A stretch of DNA of 64,000 nucleotides from Bradyrhizobium sp. CCBAU 53351. GTDB lineage: Bacteria; Pseudomonadota; Alphaproteobacteria; Rhizobiales; Xanthobacteraceae. Below are positions 1-8,622 of the stretch, one piece after another; within the stretch, counting starts at the first letter, position 1; every line of letters begins with the position of its first letter. A program made the position numbers and the translations under genes. Below the pieces are notes generated by a model that made no database searches, was not told the origin of the DNA, and saw only the letters and a program-made list of their open reading frames with translations. Location: NCBI RefSeq assembly GCF_015291745.1, contig NZ_CP030059.1, positions 3,499,501 to 3,563,500 of the forward strand. The letters run 5' to 3'.

Positions 1-2
1 AC

Positions 3-707
3 CAGATCATCAACTCCGCGGCCAAGACGCTCTATATGTCCGGCGGCCAGATGGGGTGCTCGATCGTGTTCCGCGGGCCGAACGGCGCCGCCGCGCGCGT
101 CGCCGCCCAGCACAGCCAGGATTACTCGGCCTGGTACTCCAACGTCCCCGGCCTCAAGGTCGTCGCGCCGTTCTCGGCGGCTGACTACAAGGGCCTGCTC
201 AAGGCCGCGATCCGCGATCCCAACCCGGTGATCTTCCTCGAGAACGAGGTGCTCTACGGCCACACCGGCGAAGTGCCGAAGCTCGACGATTTCATCATTC
301 CGATCGGCAAGGCGCGCATCGTGCGCTCCGGCAGCCACGTCACCATCATCTCCTGGTCGAACGGCATGACCTATGCGCTGAAGGCCGCCGACGAGCTCGC
401 CAAGGAGGGCATCGAGGCCGAGGTGATCGACCTGCGCACGCTGCGCCCCATGGACACCGAGACCATCATCAATTCGGTGAAGAAGACCGGCCGTGCCGTC
501 ACGGTGGAAGAGGGCTGGGCGCAAAGCGGCGTCGGCGCCGAGATCGCCGCGCGCATCATGGAGAACGCCTTCGATTATCTGGACGCGCCGGTCGCGCGCG
601 TCTCCGGCAAGGACGTGCCGATGCCTTATGCCGCCAATCTGGAGAAGCTCGCGCTGCCCTCGGCGGCTGAAGTCGTCGAAGCCGCCAAAGCCGTCTGCTA
701 CAGGTAG
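3..707 (+). CDS. pdhB: Pyruvate dehydrogenase E1 component, beta subunit (5' end missing)
   Basis: This is the C-terminal part of the E1 beta subunit, which with E1 alpha decarboxylates pyruvate and acetylates the lipoyl domain of E2. The reading frame is open from the first bases of the window, so the start lies upstream. The text [16 protein letters not shown] followed by [17 protein letters not shown] is typical of the TPP-binding E1 beta core. The region from about residue 110 is the transketolase C-terminal domain ([38 protein letters not shown]). It ends 3 bases before the next gene and belongs to the PDH cluster that continues with pdhC and lpdA. Confidence 0.95.
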   Translation, partial: QIINSAAKTLYMSGGQMGCSIVFRGPNGAAARVAAQHSQDYSAWYSNVPGLKVVAPFSAADYKGLLKAAIRDPNPVIFLENEVLYGHTGEVPKLDDFIIPIGKARIVRSGSHVTIISWSNGMTYALKAADELAKEGIEAEVIDLRTLRPMDTETIINSVKKTGRAVTVEEGWAQSGVGAEIAARIMENAFDYLDAPVARVSGKDVPMPYAANLEKLALPSAAEVVEAAKAVCYR

Positions 708-710
708 GCC

Positions 711-1013
711 ATGGCGGGCCCGAAGGAGCAGCCACTGCCGCCCGACGTCATGACCCGCGACGACGCGGTCGAGATCCTGCGCGTGTTCGTGCTGGACGGC
801 GGGCTGTCGATGGCGTTCCAGCGGGCCTTCGAAGAGCCCGACATGTGGGGCCTGCTGCTCGTCGATCTCGCCCGCCACGCCGCGCGCGCCTATGCGCGCG
901 AGAGCGAATACACCGAGGAAGACGCGCTCAGCCGGATCCTGGAGATGTTCCAGGCCGAGATCGAGCGTCCCACCGACACCGGCACCACGACGCCGCGCGG
1001 CAAGGGGCACTGA
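711..1013 (+). CDS. DUF5076 domain protein in the PDH cluster
   Basis: This 100-residue acidic, probably cytosolic protein starts 3 bases after pdhB and ends just before the deaminase-like gene, so it is almost certainly co-transcribed. It has no signal peptide, membrane segment or recognisable catalytic motif. I recognise the text (MTRDDAVEILRVFVLDGGLS, WGLLLVDLARHAARAYA) as the DUF5076 family, which has no known function. A helper role for the dehydrogenase complex is only a guess from position. Confidence 0.8.
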   Translation: MAGPKEQPLPPDVMTRDDAVEILRVFVLDGGLSMAFQRAFEEPDMWGLLLVDLARHAARAYARESEYTEEDALSRILEMFQAEIERPTDTGTTTPRGKGH

Positions 1014-1015
1014 CC

Positions 1016-1468
1016 GTGACAGTCGAAGCCCACCATTTCGATTTCATGCTGGAGGCGATCCGCGAAGCCGAGGCCTCGATCGCGCAGGGCGGCCTGCCGA
1101 TCGGCGCCGTGCTGACGCGCGAGGGCAAGGTCATCGCCCGCGGCCACAACAACCGCGTGCAGGAAAAGAACGTGATCCTGCACGGCGAGATGAGCTGCCT
1201 GCGCGAGGCCGGTGTGATCTCGTTCCACGACACGATCATGTACACCACGCTGTCGCCATGCTCGATGTGTGCCGGCGCGCTCGCTTTGTTCAAGGTCAAG
1301 CTTGTCGTGATCGGGGAATCCGTCACCTTCGAGGGCTCCAAGGATATCCTCGACAAGTTCGGCATCCCCTGGATCGACCTTGCCGACGAGCGCTCCATCG
1401 CCATGATGAAGAATTGGCGTTCCAATCCCGCCAATGAGCGCCTGTGGCAGGGCGACATCGGCAACTAA
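1016..1468 (+). CDS. Cytosine/nucleoside deaminase family protein, yeast FCY1-like
   Basis: This is a zinc-dependent deaminase of the cytidine deaminase superfamily, 150 residues. The zinc and catalytic residues are visible as H56-x-E58 (HGEMSCLREAG) and PCSMC with C82 and C85. The C-terminal half (GESVTFEGSKDIL, DDER-like ADERSIAMMKNW, final GDIGN) resembles yeast cytosine deaminase more than tRNA adenosine deaminase TadA. The GTG start directly after the previous stop was chosen because the resulting length matches the family and upstream codons overlap the DUF5076 gene. It sits inside the PDH cluster, an unexpected place for a pyrimidine salvage enzyme. The substrate cannot be settled from sequence. 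Confidence 0.85.
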   Translation: MTVEAHHFDFMLEAIREAEASIAQGGLPIGAVLTREGKVIARGHNNRVQEKNVILHGEMSCLREAGVISFHDTIMYTTLSPCSMCAGALALFKVKLVVIGESVTFEGSKDILDKFGIPWIDLADERSIAMMKNWRSNPANERLWQGDIGN

Positions 1469-1531
1469 ACCTGGTCTGTTCGTCTTCGGCTGTCGAAGAT
1501 GAATTTTTGCAAAGTTTGTCTTGAGGTCAGC

Positions 1532-2887
1532 ATGCCCATCAACATCCTGATGCCCGCTCTCTCGCCGACGATGGAGAAGGGCAACCTCGCCAAATGGCTG
1601 AAGAAGGAAGGCGACAAGGTCAAATCCGGCGATGTCATCGCCGAGATCGAGACCGACAAGGCCACCATGGAGGTCGAGGCGATCGACGAGGGCACGATCG
1701 CCAAGATCCTGGTGCCCGAGGGCACGCAGGACGTCCCGGTCAACGACGTGATCGCGGTGCTCGCCGGTGAGGGCGAGGACGTGAAGGCGGCCGGTAGCGC
1801 CAAGCCCAGCGCTTCGGCCGCACCTCCGAAAGCAGAGAAGCCCGCTGAAGCTCCGGCTGCTGCTGCGGCTCCCGCGCCGGCAGCGCCGAAGGCCGCACCG
1901 CCGCCTGCCGCCGCACCCGCGCCCCAGGCGGCTCCGGCCGCGCAGAGCAACGGCCACGCCGGCCGCGTGTTCTCCTCTCCGCTGGCGCGACGTCTCGCCA
2001 AGGAAGCAGGCATCGATGTAGGCATGGTCACCGGCACCGGTCCGCACGGTCGCGTGGTCGCCCGCGACGTCGAGCAGGCCAAGTCCGGCAAGGGTCTCAA
2101 GGCCCCCGCCGCCGCGCCGTCCGGCGCGCCCTCGATCGCGCCCACCATGTCGGACAAGCAGATCCTGTCGCTGTTCGAGCCCGGCTCCTACGACATCGTC
2201 CCGCATGACGGCATGCGCCGCACCATTGCGCAGCGCCTGACCGCGTCGATCCAGAACGTCCCGCACTTCTACCTGACCATCGACTGCGACATCGGCAAGC
2301 TGATGGCCGCGCGCGAGGAGATCAACGCGGCTGCGCCCAAGGACAAGGAGAAGAAGCCGCTCTACAAGATCTCGGTCAACGACTTCGTCATCAAGGCGAT
2401 GGCGGTCGCGCTCCAGAAGATCCCGAACTGCAACGTCAGCTGGACAGAAAGCGGCATGGTCAAGCACCACCATTCCGACGTCGGCGTCGCCGTGGCGATG
2501 CCGGGCGGCCTGATCACGCCGATCATCCGGAAAGCGGAGACCAAGACGCTCTCGACCATCTCGAACGAGATGAAGGATTTTGCCGCGCGCGCTCGCTCCC
2601 GCAAATTGAAGCCCGAGGAATATCAGGGCGGCACCACCGCCGTCTCCAACCTCGGCATGTACGGCATCAGCCATTTCACCGCCGTGATCAACCCGCCGCA
2701 TGCGACCATTCTCGCGGTCGGAACCAGCGAGGAGCGGCCTGTGGTGCGCGGCGGCAAGATCGAGATCGCGCAGATGATGAGCGTGACTTTGTCGTGCGAT
2801 CACCGCGCCATCGACGGCGCGCTCGGCGCCGAGCTGATCGGCGCGTTCAAGCAGCTGATCGAAAACCCTGTGATGATGATGGTCTGA
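1532..2887 (+). CDS. pdhC: Dihydrolipoamide acetyltransferase, PDH E2
   Basis: E2 transfers the acetyl group from its lipoyl arm to CoA and forms the core of the complex. At 451 residues it has one lipoyl domain (about 1-78; lipoyl lysine K43 in ETDKATMEVEA), an Ala/Pro-rich linker (about 85-140), a peripheral subunit-binding domain (VFSSPLARRLAKEAGID, GTGPHGRVVARDVEQA) and a catalytic domain ending with the active-site text SCDHRAIDGALGAEL. The ATG giving MPINILMPALSPTMEKG has a GAGGTC ribosome site just upstream and matches the family N-terminus; an earlier in-frame ATG would add 11 unrelated residues. Confidence 0.96.
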   Translation: MPINILMPALSPTMEKGNLAKWLKKEGDKVKSGDVIAEIETDKATMEVEAIDEGTIAKILVPEGTQDVPVNDVIAVLAGEGEDVKAAGSAKPSASAAPPKAEKPAEAPAAAAAPAPAAPKAAPPPAAAPAPQAAPAAQSNGHAGRVFSSPLARRLAKEAGIDVGMVTGTGPHGRVVARDVEQAKSGKGLKAPAAAPSGAPSIAPTMSDKQILSLFEPGSYDIVPHDGMRRTIAQRLTASIQNVPHFYLTIDCDIGKLMAAREEINAAAPKDKEKKPLYKISVNDFVIKAMAVALQKIPNCNVSWTESGMVKHHHSDVGVAVAMPGGLITPIIRKAETKTLSTISNEMKDFAARARSRKLKPEEYQGGTTAVSNLGMYGISHFTAVINPPHATILAVGTSEERPVVRGGKIEIAQMMSVTLSCDHRAIDGALGAELIGAFKQLIENPVMMMV

Positions 2888-2905
2888 CGGGGAGGCGCAG
2901 GGTGA

Positions 2906-3136
2906 ATGCGAACGCGCTGGCCCTGGATCTCCCTGTTGCTCTCGGCCGCGCTTGCGCTCAATCCAGTCGGGCTCGATATTCTGCATTCCGCGTTCTTTGC
3001 CGGCGAGCAGCTGGCAAGGAGCATCGGCCAGGCGGTCGTCATGATTGCGCTGGCCATCATGGCCGGCGCGATCCTGCTCGAATGGCTGGTCCGGGTTTTG
3101 ATTTTCAGGCGCCGCGCCCGCGGTGCGTCCACGTGA
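2906..3136 (+). CDS. Small two-helix membrane protein between pdhC and lpdA
   Basis: This 76-residue protein has a hydrophobic N-terminal segment (about 8-28) and a second strong transmembrane segment (about 42-66, VVMIALAIMAGAILLEWLV), followed by a basic tail (FRRRARG), so a cytoplasmic C-terminus is likely. A GGAGG-like site precedes the ATG. It lies 18 bases after pdhC and 17 before lpdA, so it is probably translated from the PDH transcript. I do not recognise a family. Confidence 0.65.
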   Translation: MRTRWPWISLLLSAALALNPVGLDILHSAFFAGEQLARSIGQAVVMIALAIMAGAILLEWLVRVLIFRRRARGAST

Positions 3137-3153
3137 GTTGAACGGGAGCCGCC

Positions 3154-4575
3154 ATGGCCGATACATCCTTCGACATCATCATCATCGGCTCTGGTCCCGG
3201 CGGCTATGTCACCGCGATCCGCGCCGCCCAGCTCGGCTTCAAGGTCGCGATCGTCGAGAAATCCTATCTCGGCGGCATCTGCCTTAACTGGGGCTGCATC
3301 CCGACCAAGGCGCTGCTGCGCTCCGCCGAGATCTACCATTACATGCAGCACGCCAAGGATTACGGCCTGTCGGCTGAGAAGGTCTCGTTCGACCCGAAGG
3401 CGGTGGTGCAGCGCTCACGCGGCGTCTCCAAGCGCCTGAACGACGGCGTCGGTTTCCTGATGAAGAAGAACAAGGTCAGCGTGATTTGGGGCGCGGCCTC
3501 GATCGACGCGCCCGGCAAGGTCACGGTGAAGAAGTCCGACGTCGAAGCGCCGAAGGGCACGCTGGGCGAGGGGGCTTATCAGGCCAAGCACATCATCGTA
3601 GCGACCGGTGCACGGCCGCGCGTGCTGCCGGGGCTCGAGCCCGACAAGAAGCTGATCTGGACCTATTTCGAGGCGATGGTGCCGGAGCGGATGCCGAAGT
3701 CGCTGCTGGTGGTCGGCTCGGGCGCGATCGGCATCGAGTTCGCCTCGTTCTTCCACACCATGGGCTCCGAGGTCACGGTGGTCGAGGTACTGCCGCAGAT
3801 CCTGCCCGTCGAGGATGCCGAGATCGCCGGCCTTGCGCGCAAGCGCCTGGAGAAGCAGGGCATCAAGATCATGTCCTCGACCAAGGTCACGAAGCTGGAG
3901 AAGAAGGCCGACAGCGTCGTCGCCACCATCGACGACGGCAAGGGCAAGCCTGTCACATCAGAGTTCGAGCGCGTGATCTCGGCGGTCGGCGTCGTCGGCA
4001 ATATCGAGAATCTCGGCCTCGAAAAGCTCGGCGTCAAAACCGACCGCGGCTGCATTGTCATCGACGGCTACGGCAAGACCAATATCCCCGGCATCTACGC
4101 CATCGGCGACGTCGCCGGACCGCCGATGCTCGCGCACAAGGCCGAGCATGAGGGCGTGATCTGCGTTGAGGCGATCAAGGGCCTGCATCCGCATCCCATG
4201 GACAAGAATATGATCCCGGGCTGCACCTATTGCCATCCGCAGGTCGCCTCCGTCGGCCTGACGGAAGCCAAGGCGAAAGAGAGCGGCCGCGAGATCCGCG
4301 TCGGCCGCTTCCCCTTCGTCGGCAACGGCAAGGCGATCGCGCTCGGCGAGGACCAGGGCCTGGTCAAGGTGATTTTCGACAAGAAGACCGGCCAGCTGCT
4401 CGGCGCCCACATGGTCGGCGCGGAGGTCACCGAGCTGATCCAGGGCTACGTCGTCGCCATGAACCTGGAGACCACGGAAGAAGAGCTGATGCACACGGTC
4501 TTCCCGCATCCGACGCTGTCGGAGATGATGAAGGAAGCCGTGCTGGATGCGTATGGACGGGTGTTGAACATCTAA
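3154..4575 (+). CDS. lpdA: Dihydrolipoyl dehydrogenase, PDH E3
   Basis: This FAD flavoprotein reoxidises the lipoyl groups of E2 with NAD+. The N-terminus has the dinucleotide fold IIIGSGPGGYVTAIRAAQLG, the redox-active disulfide is in GGICLNWGCIPTKALL, the NAD fold is in LLVVGSGAIGIEFASFF, and the C-terminal His-Glu pair lies in HTVFPHPTLSEMMKEA. At 473 residues it has normal family length. It is the last gene of the PDH cluster, being followed by a palindrome-rich spacer. Confidence 0.97.
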   Translation: MADTSFDIIIIGSGPGGYVTAIRAAQLGFKVAIVEKSYLGGICLNWGCIPTKALLRSAEIYHYMQHAKDYGLSAEKVSFDPKAVVQRSRGVSKRLNDGVGFLMKKNKVSVIWGAASIDAPGKVTVKKSDVEAPKGTLGEGAYQAKHIIVATGARPRVLPGLEPDKKLIWTYFEAMVPERMPKSLLVVGSGAIGIEFASFFHTMGSEVTVVEVLPQILPVEDAEIAGLARKRLEKQGIKIMSSTKVTKLEKKADSVVATIDDGKGKPVTSEFERVISAVGVVGNIENLGLEKLGVKTDRGCIVIDGYGKTNIPGIYAIGDVAGPPMLAHKAEHEGVICVEAIKGLHPHPMDKNMIPGCTYCHPQVASVGLTEAKAKESGREIRVGRFPFVGNGKAIALGEDQGLVKVIFDKKTGQLLGAHMVGAEVTELIQGYVVAMNLETTEEELMHTVFPHPTLSEMMKEAVLDAYGRVLNI

Positions 4576-4586
4576 TCGCTTTCCCG

Positions 4587-4664
4587 CTTGTCATGTGCGG
4601 GCCTGACCCGCGCATGACAAGCGAAGCGCTCTTCAAATGATGGACTGCCGGGTCAAGCCCGGCA
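4587..4664. repeat. Two dispersed palindromic elements after lpdA
   Basis: The first hairpin has 15-base arms (CTTGTCATGTGCGGG at 4587-4601 against CCCGCGCATGACAAG at 4607-4621, one G-T wobble). The second has arms TGCCGGG and CCCGGCA around TCAAG (4646-4664). The same style of GTCATG...CCCGGG-type palindrome recurs elsewhere in this window, including upstream of serS. They could also act as a 3' end structure for the PDH transcript. Confidence 0.75.
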
Positions 4665-4714
4665 ATGACGGCCGCAGGAAACTGGCGAAACAAGGAAGAA
4701 GAAAGAAGCTAGCC

Positions 4715-5956
4715 ATGCACGACAACGACAATCTCACCATCGAACGCCCGACCTTCGTCACCCATCTGGAATGCGCGATGGAGGGCGACCATTACGCCGC
4801 CGATCAGGTCCACAACCTCTCCAAGGCCGGCAAGCCGCTGCTGGTGCGCTACGACCTCGCCGGTGTGAAGAAGGCGCTGACCAAGGATGCGCTCGCCCAG
4901 CGCCCAGCTGACATGTGGCGTTACCGCGAGCTGCTGCCCGTGCGCAAATGCAAGGATATCGTCTCGCTGGGCGAAGTGACGACGCCGCTGATCCGGTTGC
5001 CCAAGCTGGCTGCGAAGCTCGGCGGCGGCGAGATCATCGTCAAGGACGAGGGACGGCTGCCGACCGGCTCGTTCAAGGCGCGCGGTCTCGTGATGGCAGT
5101 GTCGATGGGCAAGGCGCTCGGCATCAAGCACATGGCGATGCCGACCAACGGCAATGCCGGTGCGGCGCTGGCCGCCTATGCGACGAGCTGCGGTATCAAA
5201 ACCACGATCTTCTGCCCGGCCGATACGCCCGAAGTGAATGTCAGCGAGATCGAGCTGCAGGGCGCGACCGTCTACCGCGTCAACGGCTATATCGACGATT
5301 GCGGCAAGATCGTCGGCGAGGGCAAGGCGAAAGTCGGCTGGTTCGACACCTCGACGCTGAAGGAGCCGTACCGCATCGAAGGCAAGAAGACGATGGGCCT
5401 CGAGCTCGCCGAGCAGCTCGGCTGGGACGTGCCCGACGTGATCTTCTATCCGACCGGCGGCGGCACCGGCCTGATCGGCATGTGGAAGGCGTTCGACGAG
5501 CTGGAGAAGATCGGCTTCATCGGCTCGAAGCGCCCACGCATGGTCGCGGTGCAGGCCTCGGGCTGCGCGCCGATGGTGCGGGCTTACGAGGCCGGCACCG
5601 AGCATGCGACGCGCTGGGAGGATGCCCACACCATCGCCTCGGGCATACGCGTGCCGCAGGCGATCGGCGATTTCCTCATCCTGCGTGCGGTGCGCGAGAG
5701 CAAGGGCTTTGCCATCGCGGTCGACGACGACAAGATCTCGGCGGCGCTGAACGAGGTCGCGCGCGAGGAGGGGCTGCTGCTGTGTCCGGAGGGCGCCGCC
5801 ACCTACGCCGCCTACAAGGAGAGTCTTGCCGACGGCCGCGTCTCGAAGGGTGACCGCGTCATGCTGTTCAACTGCGCCACCGGCCTGAAATACCCGCTGC
5901 CGAAGGTCGACCGCACGCTCGACCGGCACAAGCCGATCGACTACACCCAATTCTAG
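4715..5956 (+). CDS. thrC: Threonine synthase, PLP-dependent
   Basis: This enzyme converts O-phosphohomoserine to threonine. It is a fold-type II PLP enzyme of 413 residues. The Schiff-base lysine is K121 in GRLPTGSFKARG, followed by the cofactor-phosphate loop text PTGGGTGLIGMWKA. The N-terminal WRYRELLPV followed by TTPLIRLPKL is typical of the plant-like threonine synthase group. The chosen ATG follows a purine-rich AGGAAGAAGAAAG stretch and avoids the upstream palindromes. A related PLP lyase of another specificity cannot be fully excluded. Confidence 0.85.
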   Translation: MHDNDNLTIERPTFVTHLECAMEGDHYAADQVHNLSKAGKPLLVRYDLAGVKKALTKDALAQRPADMWRYRELLPVRKCKDIVSLGEVTTPLIRLPKLAAKLGGGEIIVKDEGRLPTGSFKARGLVMAVSMGKALGIKHMAMPTNGNAGAALAAYATSCGIKTTIFCPADTPEVNVSEIELQGATVYRVNGYIDDCGKIVGEGKAKVGWFDTSTLKEPYRIEGKKTMGLELAEQLGWDVPDVIFYPTGGGTGLIGMWKAFDELEKIGFIGSKRPRMVAVQASGCAPMVRAYEAGTEHATRWEDAHTIASGIRVPQAIGDFLILRAVRESKGFAIAVDDDKISAALNEVAREEGLLLCPEGAATYAAYKESLADGRVSKGDRVMLFNCATGLKYPLPKVDRTLDRHKPIDYTQF

Positions 5957-6037
5957 CGCGGCAATACGCTGCGAAAGATCTCTCTTCCCGTACGCGGGAA
6001 GAGCAAAAACAATAACGACATCGTTGGGGAGAAGACA

Positions 6038-7009
6038 ATGACAAAGGCCGTCTGGGCTGCGCTGTTTGCTGTTCTCGCTGTTTCAGGCGCCGCGCGCGCC
6101 GATGACTATCCCACCCGTCCCATCACCATCATCGTGCCGTTCGCGGCGGGCGGCCCGTCGGATGCGATGGCCCGCGTGCTGGCCGAGCGGATGCGCACCT
6201 CGCTTGGCCAGGCCGTCGTGGTCGAGAACGTCACCGGCGCGGGCGGCTCGATCGGCGTCGGCCGCGCCGTGCAATCGCCGCCGGACGGATACACCATCTC
6301 GTTCGGCCATCTCGGCACCCACGTCGCCAACGGCGCGGTCTACAAGCTCAAATACGATCTGGTCGCCGATCTCGAGCCGGTGGTGCTGCTGCCGAGCAAT
6401 CCGATGATCGTCGTCAGCAAGAATGCGGTGCCCGCGACGTCTCTGAAAGAGCTTCTGGAGTGGCTGAAGTCGCGGCCGTCGCCGCCGACGGCGGGCACCG
6501 CGGGTGCCGGCTCTGGCAGCCACATCGCCGGCGTCTATTTGGAGAGCGTCTCCGGCATCAAGCTGCAATACGTGCCGTATCGCGGCACGGCGCCCGCCCT
6601 GAACGATCTCATCGCCGGCCAGATCGACATCATCGTCGACCAGACCTCCAACTCCATCAATCAGGTGCGCGCCGGCACCATCCGCGCCTATGCGATCACC
6701 GACGACAAGCGCCTGTCCTCGGCACCGGAGATTCCGACCGCGGAGGAGGCGGGCCTGAAAGGCTTCAACATGACGCTGTGGTCGGGCATGTGGGTGCCGA
6801 AGGGCACGCCGAAGGACATCGTGGCCAAGCTCAATGCCGCGGCCGTGGAGGCCCTGAACGATCCCGCCGTGAGGAAGCAGCTCGAAAGCCAGGGGCTGGA
6901 GATGACGCCGAAAGATCAGCTCACGCCCGAAGCGCTCGGCACCCGTCAGAAGGCCGAGATCGCAAAATGGTGGCCGATGATCAAGGCCGCGAACATCAAG
7001 GTCGATTGA
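6038..7009 (+). CDS. Bug/TctC-type periplasmic solute-binding protein
   Basis: This is a secreted binding protein of the tripartite tricarboxylate transporter family, 323 residues. It has a cleavable signal peptide (AALFAVLAVSGAARA) and the family text YPTRPITIIVPFAAGGPSD, LGQAVVVENVTGAGGSIG, PYRGTAPALNDLIAGQID and WVPKGTPKDIVAKLNAA. No TctA or TctB membrane genes are adjacent, so it is an orphan binding protein. The ligand is unknown; family members bind carboxylates and similar compounds. A GGGGAGAAG ribosome site precedes the ATG. Confidence 0.9.
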   Translation: MTKAVWAALFAVLAVSGAARADDYPTRPITIIVPFAAGGPSDAMARVLAERMRTSLGQAVVVENVTGAGGSIGVGRAVQSPPDGYTISFGHLGTHVANGAVYKLKYDLVADLEPVVLLPSNPMIVVSKNAVPATSLKELLEWLKSRPSPPTAGTAGAGSGSHIAGVYLESVSGIKLQYVPYRGTAPALNDLIAGQIDIIVDQTSNSINQVRAGTIRAYAITDDKRLSSAPEIPTAEEAGLKGFNMTLWSGMWVPKGTPKDIVAKLNAAAVEALNDPAVRKQLESQGLEMTPKDQLTPEALGTRQKAEIAKWWPMIKAANIKVD

Positions 7010-7063
7010 GAGGTATGTTGGCCAGGCCAATATCGCTCAGCTGCCTCTCGAAGAGGACGTAAG

Positions 7064-7531
7064 ATGAAGTTGAAGACCATGTTGGCGGCGTCACTGTGTT
7101 CGATCGCCGCAGCCGCCAACGCAGCGCCGCCCGGCACCAGCATTGCCGACGCTGCGCAGTTGCACCAGGAGTACACTGACGTCGTGATTGCGTCGGAGCA
7201 GTGTCCGGGTGTCATACTGGATATCAAGAAGTGGGATGGCGAAGTCCACAAGCTGGGCGGACCGGGGGTGCTGAAGGCGTTCGACGTTTCTGAACAGGGC
7301 GGAGCGTGGCGCGACAAGCGATACGACGAGTTCAAGGCGAACCCTGCCAAGCAGTGCGCCGAAGCGTTGGAGACCTACGGCCCCAAGGCATGGGTCTGCT
7401 CCAGAGGAAGTGACACCTGCACCCAAGCGTCGTGCCGGCGATCCCACCGACAAGGCGGATTGAGCGCTTCGCCGGCGCCGCATCACATCGTGGCGTCACC
7501 GGGGCCCGACAGGGCCGTCTCCAGGCATTGA
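7064..7531 (+). CDS. Small secreted hypothetical protein, probably frameshifted near its 3' end
   Basis: The N-terminus is a clear signal peptide (MLAASLCSIAAAANA) and the mature part has two cysteines (SEQCPGVILDIKKW and AKQCAEALETYGPKAW). After codon 110 the frame runs into a Cys/Arg/Ser-rich tail that overlaps the convergent receiver gene. If one G is added to the TGGG run at 7391-7394 the protein would end as KAWGLLQRK with a stop at 7411-7413, giving about 116 residues and removing the overlap. The as-read end is therefore doubtful. I recognise no family. Confidence 0.6.
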   Translation: MKLKTMLAASLCSIAAAANAAPPGTSIADAAQLHQEYTDVVIASEQCPGVILDIKKWDGEVHKLGGPGVLKAFDVSEQGGAWRDKRYDEFKANPAKQCAEALETYGPKAWVCSRGSDTCTQASCRRSHRQGGLSASPAPHHIVASPGPDRAVSRH

Positions 7532-7869
7532 AGCAGGGTTGGCGTTGAGAACGGCTTGGCGAGAAAGCAGGTCGCACCGGCCTTCTGCGCGCGGTCGCGC
7601 ACGGCCTCGTCCGGAAAAGCCGTCATGAAGATGAAGGGCGTGATGCGCCCGTGACTGCGCATATGCGTCAACAGCTCGACGCCGCTCATCACCGACATCT
7701 GCACGTCCGCGATCACGCAGGAGGTCGTCTCCAGGTGGGCGGATTGGAGAAATTCATGAGCGGAGCCAAAGGTGTAGACCGTGTATCCGCGCGACGTCAG
7801 GAGGTTGTTCGTCGCCAGGCGAACGGAGGCATCGTCGTCAATGACGGAAATGATCGAAGGCGCTGGCAA
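7483..7869 (-). CDS. Single-domain response regulator (receiver only)
   Basis: The protein is one CheY-like receiver domain of 128 residues without an output domain. Acidic residues lie in VIDDD, the phospho-acceptor is D55 in CVIADVQM, the threonine is in FIFMTAFPDE and the lysine in FLAKPFS. I chose a TTG start because AGGAG sits 8 bases upstream of it; an ATG 54 bases further up would add a basic tail not seen in receiver proteins. It is the third gene of the minus-strand cassette with the FixJ-type regulator and PAS kinase, so it may be an extra phosphate target or sink of that kinase. Confidence 0.85.
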   Translation of the reverse strand: MPAPSIISVIDDDASVRLATNNLLTSRGYTVYTFGSAHEFLQSAHLETTSCVIADVQMSVMSGVELLTHMRSHGRITPFIFMTAFPDEAVRDRAQKAGATCFLAKPFSTPTLLQCLETALSGPGDATM

Positions 7870-7956
7870 TATGATCGCTCCTGAACGGCGAGCCGCCTGC
7901 CGCGGTTCAGCCGCCCGAGGCAAAGTGGGCCACCGGAGCGAGCTTGGAAAGCATAC

Positions 7957-8622
7957 TTAGGTTTGCAAATGACCCCTGTCGCGCGGGATTCCGAGCGCGT
8001 CCGTCATTCTGACGAGATCGGCGAGCGACTTCGCCCCCATCTTCCGCATGATCTGTCCGCGATAGATTTTCACGGTGATCTCGGCCAATCCAAGCTGGGC
8101 GGCGACCTGCTTGTTCATCAGCCCGGATGCAACCAGGGCCAGGACGTCGCGCTCGCGTGCCGTCAGCGCCTCGAAACGGGATCGCATACCCGAGATCGAC
8201 TTCTCCGCATCGCGGCGCTTGCGATCTCTCTCGATCGCCGCCTGCACCGCATCCAGCATGTCCTGGTCGCGCACCGGCTTGGTCAGAAAATCGACGGCGC
8301 CGCTTTTCATGGCTCTCACGGTCATGGGGATATCGCCATGACCGGTGATGAAGATGATGGGCGTGTGAATATTGGCCTTGGCGAGGTCCGCCTGGAGGTC
8401 GAGGCCGCTCGAGCCCGGCAGGCGGATGTCGAGCACGAGGCAACTGGGGACCGCGGGCGGTTTGGCTTCCATGATCTCCGCCGCCGAGCTGAAGGCTTCG
8501 ACCTTGAGACCGACGGATTGAAAGAGATTGGTGAGCGCACGTCGCATCGACGGATCATCATCCACGATCAGTACGATCGGATCGCCGGCGCTCGGGCCGT
8601 CCTGCTTGGCATGGTCGGTCAC
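7957..8622 (-). CDS. FixJ/NarL-type response regulator with LuxR helix-turn-helix
   Basis: This 221-residue transcription regulator has an N-terminal receiver domain ([14 protein letters not shown]; phospho-acceptor D65 in [14 protein letters not shown]; lysine in FLTKPV) and a C-terminal LuxR-type DNA-binding domain ([36 protein letters not shown]). Its start overlaps the stop of the kinase gene by 4 bases, indicating a translationally coupled pair. The domain order and text are of the FixJ group used by Bradyrhizobium for oxygen and nodulation signalling, but this pair is not adjacent to fix or nod genes and its targets are unknown. Confidence 0.93.
   Translation of the reverse strand: MTDHAKQDGPSAGDPIVLIVDDDPSMRRALTNLFQSVGLKVEAFSSAAEIMEAKPPAVPSCLVLDIRLPGSSGLDLQADLAKANIHTPIIFITGHGDIPMTVRAMKSGAVDFLTKPVRDQDMLDAVQAAIERDRKRRDAEKSISGMRSRFEALTARERDVLALVASGLMNKQVAAQLGLAEITVKIYRGQIMRKMGAKSLADLVRMTDALGIPRDRGHLQT

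Noticed and set aside
890..3166. A 758-residue minus-strand open frame across the PDH cluster
   Set aside because: It is antisense to four well-supported genes, with an Arg/Asp/His-rich composition typical of shadow frames in high-GC DNA.
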